Positions 1 through 9,853 of a stretch of DNA of 64,000 bases are shown here, in pieces. Below the pieces are notes generated by a model. That model made no database searches and had not been told where the DNA came from. It saw only the letters and a list, made by a program, of their open reading frames with translations. Source of the stretch: Nephrocerus scutellatus (Eukaryota > Arthropoda > Insecta > Diptera > Pipunculidae); NCBI GenBank assembly GCA_947095585.1, contig OX352766.1, positions 21,194,939 through 21,258,938 on the forward strand. Direction: 5' to 3'. A program made the translations under genes and the position numbers. The number at the start of each line of letters is the position of its first letter. Positions within the stretch are counted from its first letter, which is position 1.

Positions 1-107
1 TGCTGGCGATATCCATGCCGCTGTTCTCGCTGTTGAGGGTGTCGTCTTTGTTGTTATTAGTGTTTCCACCACTGTCGCTGCCGTTGTTGTTGCTGTGGTG
101 GCTGCTA

Positions 108-1271
108 CTACTTGGTACTGCTGCTGCGGCTACTGCTGCTGCGGCTACTACTGCTGCTGCTTCTAGTACTGCTGCTGCGGTTACTACTGCTGCTGCTACT
201 GCTGCTGCTACTACTACTGCTGCTGATGTCACAACGTCGGTGGCGACTCCAAGGACTGTGACTTTTATGTTTGTGGCTGGTGCGGCGTGGCGTTCGAGTC
301 CTACCCCTGTGGTTGGCTTCTCGGTTATTGGTACCCCTTCTGCCGTAGCCCAGGCCAATGTCGGGGAGTCTTATTGATGGGTCCGTGTGTTCCTTGATTA
401 CACTGGCAAGTATTACCCATTTTTCCATGGCACTATCCAATGACATCTTTTGTGCTGGTGATCCGGTCCCTGTTAATCCCCATGTCATGACTTACTTCGC
501 GGCTTCCAGAAATACCCCACAGTCGGTTAGGTTGGGTTGTTGTGGGATTTTTACGTAGTTGCTCCAAAAACAGTGCTGGAACTCTTGCCAGGTCCGTTGG
601 TGTCCCTTCGTCCGGTGTTGCTGGATGGCATATCCTCGTATGATCTGCACCATTTCATCTCACCGTGCTGTCGCCAAGGAATCGTACACGTCGATCGTGG
701 TGCAGTCCGGGATTCCCGAGTTGGTGACTACCACGAGATACCAATGTTCGCGGTCACACGCGGGTACTAGGGCTAGATCACTCTGGATGAATTTGAAGTG
801 GCGGTCCCACCTGTTTGCTAGCGCACTCCGCCTCCTGGCCACGGTCTCTTCGTCCTCTTGTGGCATTGGCTGATATTGCTGCATTTTTGAGACTAGAAAA
901 GTGCTGCAAATTTGGATCCTGGGTTGTTTGTCTTCGGCCAATTTTCCCAGCGCCAATTTTAGTCCGACTTCCACTACAACGTCGTTTAGGAAAACTCCTG
1001 GCCTGAGTCGACAATAGTCTTCTAGCCGGACGTCGATGCTCCTGGGTCCGAGGGGGTATCTGCAGATTATCTGCTCTATATTGACTTCGTCTGCTGCCGT
1101 CTTGATGGCCCAGCTGCCTGTCCTCTTTACTAGTACGATGCGATGTACGACCTCGTCGGTTGGTTTTGGCGCCTTCCGAATGTTTTCTTGGTTGGACATC
1201 GTTGGTATATTTCGTTTCTTCAACTTCTCTGACTTCTCTGCTTCGGGTGTCTGGCGATGATTGATGATCAC
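108..1271 (-). pseudogene. Ulp1/C48-type cysteine protease ORF of a gypsy element
   Basis: One frame runs from 1271 down to a stop at 108-110, broken by in-frame stops at 660-662 (TGA) and 492-494 (TAA). It shows the signature of the Ulp1/SENP (MEROPS C48) family: a LRPGVFLND entry motif, the His in DREHWYLVVV (codon 744-746), the Asp in YDSL (681-683) and the Cys in PQQPNLTDCGVF (519-521). His-Asp is 21 residues and Asp-Cys 54, close to Ulp1 itself. Family members cleave SUMO or other ubiquitin-like proteins from substrates. The tail after the second stop ends in poly-Ser encoded by AGC/AGT repeats (about 110-230). It lies directly downstream of gypsy integrase on the same strand, but in another frame from the integrase C-terminus, so it is either a third ORF or a frameshifted pol tail. 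The two stops suggest it is dead in this copy. Assignment of the fold is strong; its role in the element is inference. Confidence 0.8.
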
Positions 1272-1449
1272 TTGTGACTATTTTAGTTGGTTAATTTTCC
1301 TTAGCACGAAAACAAGTTGCGGGACCTGTGTTCCGTTGATTTTTCTCATGCTCAAATCTCTGGTGTGGTGGTTCTGTCCGGTGCCCCTGTCTGTCCTGGA
1401 CCATTGTTGTTGTCTTGTGTTGTTCGTTCGTCTGTGCGGTGTTCGGGAA

Positions 1450-2919
1450 CTAGTGTTGAGCTAGCATCAAATGCCGTTTGCTTCGTGGGAGAATCGGGAC
1501 AATCTCGACGTGTTGCTTGGGCCTTAGGGATAATGTTGCGGATGCAGTCGTATATTTGGTATGTACGTGGTCTCTGCTGTTAGGCTTTTGTTTCCCACTG
1601 TGGCTGTTTTGGAGTAAAAATGTCGTACGTTCATTACCTTGTGCTCTCGGTTGGGCGGCATTGTGTTTGACGTTCTTGTTCCTTGTTCGCAAGCTATGCG
1701 ACGTAATATGCCGATCGTTCTGGTGTTTGCTGTTGGGATGTATCATTATAGTGTCTTCGTGTCGCTGTTGTGTGTGAAGGGGAATTGTTGTTCTGACGCG
1801 GTTTGTCTTTTCTGTTTCCTGTTGGCAGTTTTCATGGAAGTTTTTTAACTCATTTACGTGTGCAGTGCGATCTGTCTGTCCTTGCTTTCTTAATCTCACG
1901 ATGACTGGTGAGACGAAATCCATTACGCAATAGGGTCCATCGTATCTCGGGGCTAATTTACTGGCGAATCCTTCTACTGCCTTCGATAGGTGATGCTGCT
2001 TGACTAGTACTAGTTTTCCAATCTCTGGTTTCCATGGACGTCGCCTTAAGTTGTAGTGGCGGGCTTGGTCCCCAGCTGCTCGCTCCAAATTCCGTCGCAC
2101 GATCTTGAAGATCTCCTTCATCTGGGCCTCTCGATCTTCGGGAGCTTTGACTAACGTGCCTGTCCCGGGAGTTATTTCGTCGTACAACGCATGCGGGAGG
2201 CGTGGTTCTCATCCTTGCGTCAAAAAGGCTGGGATGTACCCCGTTGAATCCTGGATGCTGGAGTTTATGGCCAGCATGACTTCGGGTAGTTTTTCGTCCC
2301 AAGTGCGCTCTTGTGCCCCTGACAGTTATGCGATGATAGTTTTGACAGTGTGGTTGGCTCGTTCAGTAGGGTTCTCTTGGGGAGTGTATGGCGCCGTGAA
2401 CTGTTGGCGTACACCCATGGTCTCCAGGAACCGACGGAATCCTCTGCTGCTGAATTGTGCCCCGTTGTCTGTAATTAGAATCTTTGGGACGCCGTACTGA
2501 GCCAGTATGCGTCCGCCGTTGCCCTTTGCATGGGGATTAGTTCGACCCAATTCGAAAACCGATCAAAGAAAACTAAAAGCATAGTATTCCCGTGTTTGGA
2601 TCTAGGAAGTGACCCATGGTTTGTCGGCTACTTGTGTAAGCATTTTCCCTGCTGCTTGCTGCTGACGGGGCTTGTAACACTGGCAACTTTCGCACCTTTT
2701 TACGTGCTGACGAATGTCGCGAAACATGCCCGGCCAGTAGTACCGACCACATACTCGCGCCGTGTTCTTTCGAATTCCCAGGTGTCCTGCTGATGCGCTG
2801 TCGTGGTTCTCCTGTAGCACTCGACTTCGAAGCGTACTTGGTACGCACAGCTTACTTGGTGCTGCGTCCTCGTCTCCAGCGCGCTGGAGATAACTGTCGG
2901 TATAACTGTTGGCCTTCAA
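1450..2919 (-). pseudogene. Ty3/gypsy integrase (outer element)
   Basis: Integrase of the outermost gypsy element, which inserts the cDNA into the genome. It is broken into frames. 2919-2602 carries the zinc-binding region (HLG...YYWPGM...CESCQCYK, an HHCC finger). 2550-2326 carries the distal core with the second catalytic Asp (ITDNGAQF) and the Glu (NPTERANH). 2187-1450 carries the C-terminal domain with a GPY-like motif (RYDGPY) and a long polar tail. Between the first two frames a short deletion removed the stretch with the first catalytic Asp: the text jumps from PWVTS to what should be the RSKHGNT region near 2600. A frameshift near 2200-2326 separates core and C-terminus. It is therefore inactive. 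The C48 ORF follows at 1271. Confidence 0.85.
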
Positions 2920-3702
2920 TTACGTACTCGGGGAATTTAGCTGGGTTCTCTTTGACTTGATGAATTTTGTTTTGTTGCCAGTGACATTTGGTTGTTGTGC
3001 GTGTTCCTCGCAGGCTGTCATCAGCGTTTCGTGCGGCTGTCGTGACAGCGCGTCTGTGACGACGTTTCGGTCGGAGAGTAGTTTTTCTCTGCGGGGTTCA
3101 TGTGCCGGCTGGCATACGCTATGACCCTTTCGTTGCCATTGATTTCTTGGGTGAGGACCAACCCCAACCGAAAATTTCTGGGAGAAGTCGGGGCATGCTA
3201 GGATCGGAGCCTCGGTGAGTTTTCCCTTGAGAGTTTCGAATGCCTTCTGTTGTTCTTCTCCCCACTTCCAGTGCTTCCCTTTATTTAGCAAATTGGTCAT
3301 CGGTCGTACGGTCTCGGCGAAATCTGGGACAAAACGTCGGTACCACGAAGCGATGCCCAAATACCGAAGCACTTCCCAAACACTTCGGGGTGGTTGGAGC
3401 TCCTTGATAGCCGCTACTTTGCCTGGATCAGTGTGTATTCCTTTGCTGCTGACACTATGTCCCAGGTATCGTATCTCCGTTTTGCAGAACTTGCACTTGT
3501 CGGGATTGATCTTTAAGTTGGCCATCTGCAGCCGCCTGAATACCTTGCGCAGGTTCTACATGTGCTCTTCGAACGTTCTCCCGATGACGACTATGTCGTC
3601 GAGGTATGCAAGCGCGTAGGGCTCCATCTCCGGTCCGATGACTCGATCAAGCGCTCGTTGGAATGTCGCAGGGGCCGAGTGCAGTCCGAACGGCATCACG
3701 CG
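2920..3702 (-). pseudogene. Ty3/gypsy RT palm/thumb and gutted RNase H (outer element)
   Basis: This is the C-terminal half of the outer element's reverse transcriptase. 3702-3556 encodes the palm with RVMPFGLHSAPATFQ and the catalytic YLDD. 3525-2920 encodes the thumb and connection (YLGHSVSSKGI, IASWYRRFVPDFA) and then RNase H. RNase H is almost entirely deleted: the frame passes from the region that should hold the first Asp (garbled by a frameshift at SVGVGPHP) to NVVTDALSR, its far end. The N-terminal half of the same RT lies 11.8 kb away at 15493-15862, because an errantivirus inserted at 3703. The last few codons open upstream of 3702 belong to the errantivirus LTR, not to RT. Confidence 0.85.
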
Positions 3703-4261
3703 AGTTATATTTGTTGCAGAGAGTTTAAAAATAAAACACACGTCTTTACGTTTTGAATACCAGATTTTTAATGAATCGTGATGACCAAAAACATTTAACA
3801 AATTAACATTCTTGAACTTAAAATAATGATACGATTGGTTTCTGTTTTCTTATGTTGAGATAGTTTGAGTGTATGTTTAGGTTTTGTAGTAGAGATAAGG
3901 AAAAGATTGTGGTTTTTGAATTGTTTGTTTTTTTTAAATAGTTTTGTTTCAATTGGGTTTTATTTGTTTTTTGGATAAGGGCAAATGATGTGATCGTGGT
4001 TGTTTATTTTGTGCATTCTTATTTTAGAGCGAGATCAATAGATAAGCTTTGTTATTTGTCTATTGCTTTTGTCCATAGTAGGAAGAGGGAATATTAATTT
4101 TGATCATAGTGTTTATTGAAATAACAAAAATGAAAGAATTGCTTATCTTGCAAATATTGTACATAGTTTAAGAGAATTCGATTGCTTTTGCTAAATACAT
4201 TATTCGTATATATATGTATATATATGTAGGTATAACTTAGGGTGGCGATGGGCATGTAACT
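3703..4261 (-). repeat. Errantivirus 3' LTR (complete)
   Basis: This is a 559-bp LTR. Read on the minus strand it starts AGTTACATG just after a purine-rich tract and ends ATATAACT against outer-element coding sequence. Bases 4007-4252 repeat at 15248-15492 with about 4 mismatches. A (TA)-rich stretch at about 4205-4228 is shared by both copies. Confidence 0.85.
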
Positions 4262-4276
4262 CCTCCCCCCTTATAT
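4262..4276 (-). other. Polypurine tract of the errantivirus
   Basis: On the minus strand this reads ATAAGGGGGGAGG, immediately upstream of the AGTTA start of the 3' LTR. That is the expected position of the plus-strand DNA primer. Confidence 0.7.
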
Positions 4277-4289
4277 TAGAGCGACGGCC

Positions 4290-5328
4290 AAAATGAAGAT
4301 TTTTGTGCTGGAGCGAAATATAGAAGGTTTGGTGAATGATTTATCTGCGTTCTGATATTCTTAAATTTGTAGATGATGACAATGATTATTATTGTAATGG
4401 CAATGATTGCTGTTGTTCGGTGATTAAGTCGTTTATCCTTTGGAGATTCACTACTTCGTTCACGTGGGTGGGATAAATATTGTTGTTGGGAATCGGAGAT
4501 AGGTGTACTTCTTCCTAAACGACTGAAGAGTTGTCCTCATAGGTGGTGGTGGCATTGACTTCAATGTTGCATTCTTTGAAATGCAAAAGTGCTGTTCCTT
4601 CTAATAGACCTGTTTTTGTGCTGCAAGAAGAGTTGAACAAAACTTTGGGAAAATTAGGGAATAGTATAAAATTTGGTTGAGGTTGTGAGATGGTTTCAAT
4701 TTTTCACTCGTCATTAAATCCGCAATGTGCTTCTTCGTTTGGCATCAGTTTCCCAAGACATTTAGATTAATCTGTTTCTTCCTGGAACTCCGGTGTCGTG
4801 CAGATGTAAGCACTCCTGTTTTGGGGCAAGTTCTACTATAATATTGGATGTATTTATTGTTGTATGCAATGAAAGGTTTACTAATTAACAATTTTGTCCG
4901 GCTTAATGGCACTTGTAAAATATGGTACATTGAGTGTTTTATTTTTTTTTTATTGGAAAAATTTGGTATGAATACATTAAAATTATGTTTTATTTTTTAT
5001 GCCGCTATAATAGCCTTGTTATTTTAAAAGTTCGTATATTTGTTCTATAGATGAAGTATGTATGCCTTGGTCTTGAAATTTTTTGTTGTATTAGTTCTAA
5101 TTCGTTTGCGTTAAGTAAAAACTTTGGGGTTATGTCTAGTTTGCTTAAAATCAATGTTTCTGCTATATCAGAAATATGGTCCGTTAATAAGTCTATATTA
5201 AACTGATTTGATTTAGGTATTGTGTATAAGGTTGGAATAGTTTGTAAAGGAAAGAGGAAGGATGCTACAAAAACGAAAATGGATGGTTGAAGCATTCGAG
5301 AAGGATTAGTTAAAGAGATTTTGTGCAA
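4290..5328 (-). pseudogene. Errantivirus env remnant
   Basis: Decayed envelope gene between pol and the 3' LTR. 5328-5005 is an open stretch of 107 codons with a hydrophobic, signal-like segment near its start. A second open piece lies at 4930-4745. A strongly hydrophobic run of Ile and Val codons at about 4380-4440 is placed as the C-terminal membrane anchor would be. Several stops and frame changes lie in between. In errantiviruses env is a baculovirus-F-like membrane glycoprotein; here that identity rests on position, the signal-like start and the anchor, not on a full motif set. The gene is inactive. Confidence 0.6.
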
Positions 5329-5340
5329 CTTATTTCTAGC

Positions 5341-7235
5341 TTTTTTTTTTTTATAATTCGCGCACGCTTCAAGGGGTTCGCACCCTTATAATGATCGGCT
5401 TTATGCTTGGCACAGCGTGGGCATTAAGGAAGAGGAGGAGTAAAGAGGAGATGTCTATGAGCTTGTGTTTTGAATGCCTGTGGATCATAGTGAGGTGGGA
5501 AGACAGAGCTTGGCAGAGCATTCCACATACGTGTTGTACGGCTGAAGAACGAATCCCTGAATTTAACTGTACGTCCGAAGATGGGCTTGAGGGTAAAGTG
5601 ATGAGCATTTAGAGCGCCACGAGTATTGCGGTTGAATTCAAGGAGAGGTGGCATGCAGCTGGCTATTTCTCTTGAGCACCGCTGGTAGAAGAAGCGATAA
5701 AACAGTGACAAGCAGGAAACCTTCCTGCGGTGTTCAAGCGAATCTATTGATTTCGCAATGTTTTCGTCACCGATAAGTTTTATCGCGCGGTTTCGTATTC
5801 TATCTAGCTGATGCAAAATAGTCTTAGGCGCACCAGACCAGATATGGCAATTGTACTCAAGTTTTGGGCGAATAAAAGCCTTGTATATAGTAGCCAGATC
5901 AGAGGGAGTGAAATATTTCTTGCACCGGGCTAGAAAACCTAAACTTTTCGCAGCGTTGTTGGCGACGGTAAATATGTGGTCATTCCAACGAAGCTTGTCG
6001 TTAACGCACATACCGAGAATTGCGAGATTTTCAGTTTCCTCGATGCAAGTGCCATTCATGGATAATGGCATGGGGTTAAGGATTCGCTTGGACGACAGGA
6101 GACAGCATTGGGTTTTGGAAGCGTTAAATTCTACTCGATTGATTTCTCCCCATTGTATTATGCTGTCAAGGTCAGAATTTAACGAGCTTAACATACAAAG
6201 TTGTTTGAGTTCCACATCAGAGGTGGAGGGACGTTCCTCAAACTTATATGAGAAGCTGAGAGTGCTGTCGTCAGCGAAAGAGTGAATTGGATTAGAAGTC
6301 ACAGATAAGAGATCATTAATAAAAATGAGAAAGAGTGTCGGGGACAGAACAGAGCCCTGGGGAACGCCAGCATTTATGTAGTGAATTTCAGACTTGAATC
6401 CGTCTAAAACAACTTGAATTGAGCGGTCCAAAAGATAGCTTCTAATCCAATGAATGAAAGATCGGTTCCACTGTTCGGTGAGATATACCATCAAATCACG
6501 AGTAGAACGTTGCCCTCGAAACCTATACTGCCGGTCACTAAGGATTTCGTTGGTTTCAAGATATTTCTTAAGCTGATAATTGATAAGCGTTTCCATGACC
6601 TTGGAAAGAATGGATGTAAGTGCTATGGGTCGGTACGAAGAAGGAGACGACGGCTCGCCTTTTTTGGGTATTGGCTGGACAAATGCAGTTTTCCAACTTC
6701 TCGGGAAGAGTCCAAAAGAATAGGATAGATGGAAAAGCTTACGCAATGGTAATGCCAGCTTGGAAGAACACCTCTTCAGAACTAGTGGAGAAATACCATC
6801 TGGACCAGCGGATTTGTATGTGTTAAGATCATTTAAAACTCTAGCAACTGCACGAGTACGAAAAAATATCTGTCCCATAGAGTGTTCAATATTCTGAGGT
6901 GCAGGAGGCGGCAATGCACAATCTGGAAGCGTAGAGCTAACTGCGAAATGCGCAGCAAACAGATTGGCCTTGTCTATAGAGCTGACAACTGGAATGTCAT
7001 TATAAATGAGCGTTAGAATCGACGACGAGGCTGTATTTTTGATTCTTTTCACGAAAGACCAAAAATTTTTACTACCTTTGGGACATTGTAGTATTTTCTG
7101 CCTTAATTTTCGGTCGTAGGCGAATTTGACTCGCCAAAGATGGGCATTGCAATCATTCCTTGCTTGTTTAAACTTTTTTCGGTTTTCCTCTGTAGGGTTT
7201 GCTTTGTAAAACCGAAAACATACCATACATAGCTT
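5341..7235 (-). mobile_element. CR1-like LINE, 5'-truncated (copy 1)
   Basis: A non-LTR retrotransposon inserted in the errantivirus. Its 3' end is an A-run (T-run on the plus strand at about 5341-5352) following a short 3' UTR, and the same 3' end occurs in a second copy at 58676. The 5' end stops near 7235 without the endonuclease. The element interrupts the errantivirus between integrase and env, whose frame resumes at 5340. I could not define a convincing target duplication. The CR1 assignment rests on the C-terminal pattern SLEHRRKVSCLSLFYRFF and is tentative against other Jockey-superfamily clades. Confidence 0.75.
5424..7226 (-). pseudogene. CR1-like LINE reverse transcriptase, open but lacking motif A
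   Basis: A 600-codon uninterrupted frame. Visible in order: a basic N-terminal stretch (about residues 10-65), the RT start NTYKSAGPDGISPLVLK (about 135-151), SYRPIALTSILSKVMETL (about 197-214), motif B AGVPQGSVLSPTLF (about 286-299), motif C FADD (317-320), the thumb, and the C-terminal domain with YKAFIRPKLEYNCHIWSGAP and SLEHRRK. The frame jumps at about residue 256 from EQWNRS to FIHWIRSYL, so the block with motif A and its catalytic Asp is missing by an in-frame deletion. The protein would be catalytically dead despite the open frame. Confidence 0.85.
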
Positions 7236-7559
7236 AAATCTAAAATAGCTTTATTTGAATAATAACCATACTCCTTGGTTAATTATTGTGTTTTTTTTTT
7301 TTTTGTTGTATAATCTCTATCCATATGCCTTGGATAGGAGATCTTCTTCAAATGCACTAATTTCTCATTAAATGGTTATGAGATTAAGGGTTTCTTAACA
7401 TACTACGTTTCAGAGTTGAGATAGAGAAAGGAGGGTATAGGTAGATATATAGATAAATAAATATTTCAGAAATAGTTACTATTGTTTTGTCTTCCGTCTG
7501 ATTATACTTTTATGTAGTTCTTTGTTGTTCTGGGTAATTATTGTATATTTATTATTTTG
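7236..7559. other. Pol-env junction of the errantivirus, no recognisable coding
   Basis: AT-rich sequence between the LINE 5' end and the integrase tail, with a long T-run at about 7292-7305. I see no protein motif in it; it may be decayed pol 3' end. Confidence 0.4.
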
Positions 7560-8886
7560 TTTTACTTTTGCTTAGAAAATCTACGCGTGAGTTTATTTCG
7601 TCTAGATTCTTTGCGAAAAATTGTGTCTTCGGCTTCTAAGTCTTCAGGTTTTTCCCTGTTATTGTTTAGTTTGTCAGTCCTTGTTTTTGCTATGGTATCA
7701 ACTTTTTCTTTAATTTTAGGGTAGATATTACTAATAAATTCATTTAATTTAAGATGGTACTCATGTTCGTTGGAGAATTTAAGTGTTTTGAGAAATTTGT
7801 ATGGTCTACCGAAAAATAGTTCATACGGTGTGTATTTCGAAACAGAATGTATAGCGTTATTATAAGTTATGAGGGTTTCTGATAAAATTTCTTCGTGTTC
7901 AATTTTTAGTTTTTCTTCCTTTCTTTTTGTATAGATGACCCTATAGATTTCTGTAAGAGTTGAATGAAGTCTTTCTACTATTGAATTACTAGAAGTTTGT
8001 TGGAAGGAACTGAAATGTAGGGTAATTTTGTGTTGTTTACAATAGTCTTGGAATATGTTCGCGATGAATTCAGAACCTTGATCGCATATATTCTTTTGGG
8101 GAATGCCGTAAAGGCTTATGTAATGTTTAAAGTGCTTAAGTATGGTTACACTTTCTCTGCAGTTGAGAGAGTATCCACATGCAAATCTGGAAAACTTATC
8201 TATAATTGTATTGTATATATGTCCAAGTGCAGAATATCTAAGGGTTTAAGAGGATTTTCAGGTTGGGCATATTGGGGGGCTCCGATTATATTTCAATGTT
8301 TTGCAATGATCGCAATAGCTTAAGGTTTTCGCGATTTTCTCTTTCATGTTAGGGAAATAATATTCACGTTTTAAGTGAAGGTGTGTTTCGGTTATACCTC
8401 TATGATTTGAGCGGTCGTGGTAGTCACGTATAATCTGATCTTGCTCATCTGGTCTTCGGATGTCTTTAAGGATCTCGGTACATCTTATTAAACGAAGGTT
8501 CTTATTTCGGGAAAAATGTTTAGAAAAGGTTGTTTGTAAGAGAGAAAAAATTTCGTCGGTAGTGTAAACGGCTGTTTGTTTTCTGGGTGGAAAAAATTTC
8601 TTGAGTATATCTATTATGGGTTTTTCGTCGTAAGTCATTCTTCGTATAGTTCGTCTTTGTCTATTTTTGAAGATTGTTTCGACAATCATTGGGGAACTTT
8701 TGTCATTAATTTCTAGTATGGCTTGCAAATTAAATTCGTTTAGCGGTTTCTCTGATATCGGGATTCCATCGTTTAAGTTTTCCTGGGCACTGTGTACGGT
8801 TTGAAGGTCTTCGTTGTTATTGAATATTTCGTAAATAGTTTTTTCTGGATTATTAAGTTTGATACGGCTTAAGGCGTCGGCATTTG
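7560..8886 (-). pseudogene. Errantivirus integrase and RNase H-integrase linker
   Basis: The minus-strand frame resumes at 8886, just after the mariner, with NADALSR, the end of RNase H. It continues into the integrase zinc-binding region (HDRSNHRGITETHLHLKREY...CDHCKTLK; open at 8728-8258), then after a frame change into the catalytic core, readable down to about 7570. The core Asp (near 8100, in the DQGSEF context) and the Glu (SIVERLHST) are visible. It would insert the reverse transcript. Frame breaks near 8260 make it inactive. Confidence 0.75.
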
Positions 8887-8888
8887 TA

Positions 8889-9851
8889 TCGGGTGTTTCA
8901 ACAAGTGCGCTTCAACTTTTCTCCGATAGGGACGGCGAACGACGCCATATTTTTTATTGTTCTTTTGTTATTTGGAAACTTCATTAGTATACATTTCATC
9001 ATGGAATAAACACATGACACAACAACTAAAGCCGTTTGACCATTTGAAGCGACGCCGATTCGTGAATTGGGCTCAAGAGCAAATCGAAAATGATGCAGAT
9101 TTTCACCGAAAAATCATCTTCAGCGATGAGGCTCACTTTTGGCTAGAAGGATTTGTCAACAAGCAAAATAAGCGTTACTGGGCAGAAAGCAACCCACACG
9201 TGATTCATGAGGCACCGTTGCATCCCGAAAAAGTCACTGTTTGGTGCGGATTACATGCCGGCGCGTCATTAGGCCATATTTTTTCATCGACGATAACGAT
9301 CGCCACGTTACTGTTAATGGAAATCGGTACCGTGATATGATAAACGATTTTTTTTTGGCCGCAATTGAATGGAATGGACTTGGACGACATGTGGTTTCAG
9401 CAGGACGGGGCCACATGCCACACAGCACACGATACAATCGCGTTATTGAAGACTAAGTTCGATGAGCGTGTTATTTCGCGAAATGGGCCCGTCCAGTGGC
9501 CGCCGCGCTCGTGTGATTTGACACCTCTAGATTATTTTCTTTGGGGTTATGTGAAGTCATTGGTCTATGCCAATAAGCCGGCGACGTTGCATGAGCTCAG
9601 AGCCAATATTGAACGTGAAATTGCTGGAATTTCGGCCGATTTATGCGAAAGAGTGGTCGAAAATTGGGTTCAAAGATTGGACTTCGTAAAACGTGCACGC
9701 GGTGGTCATGCAAAAGAAATCGAGTTTCATACTTAAATATATCATATGTATATGTTCAAATTCGTAAATAAAAAAAAAATTAGTTCAAAAGTCGAACAGT
9801 TTGTGTTTTATTCAAAAAAAAAAGTTGAAGTGCTCTTATTGAAAAACCCTT
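8889..9851 (+). mobile_element. DD41D mariner (rosa-like), copy 1
   Basis: Tc1/mariner element on the plus strand. Its ends are inverted repeats starting TCGGGTGTTTCAACAAGTGC on the left and, on the complement, AAGGGTTTTTCAATAAGAGC on the right. The flanking TA is duplicated (8887-8888 and 9852-9853). Removing the element and one TA restores an uninterrupted errantivirus codon series GKANTNADALSR, which fixes both boundaries. About 0.96 kb long; the part encoding the transposase N-terminus has been deleted just after the start codon. Confidence 0.9.
8957..9736 (+). pseudogene. DD41D transposase, N-terminus deleted and frameshifted
   Basis: Transposase of the Tc1/mariner superfamily, which cuts and pastes the element at TA sites. 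From 9013 the frame follows the catalytic half: LKPFDHLKRRRFVNWAQEQ, then the first Asp in IIFSDEAHF, a frame disturbance around 9250-9365, then the second Asp in WFQQDGATCHTA and the third in CDLTPLDYFLWGYVK, ending FVKRARGGHAKEIEFHT at 9736. There are 41 residues between the second and third Asp, hence DD41D, the spacing I know from the rosa element of Ceratitis rosa. The DNA-binding N-terminal half is missing (deletion right after ATGGAA at about 9000). Confidence 0.85.
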
Positions 9852-9853
9852 TA

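Noticed and set aside
15..377. Ala/Thr-rich plus-strand frame
   Set aside because: It is the opposite-strand reading of the Ser-codon repeat at the end of the C48 frame and has no independent support.
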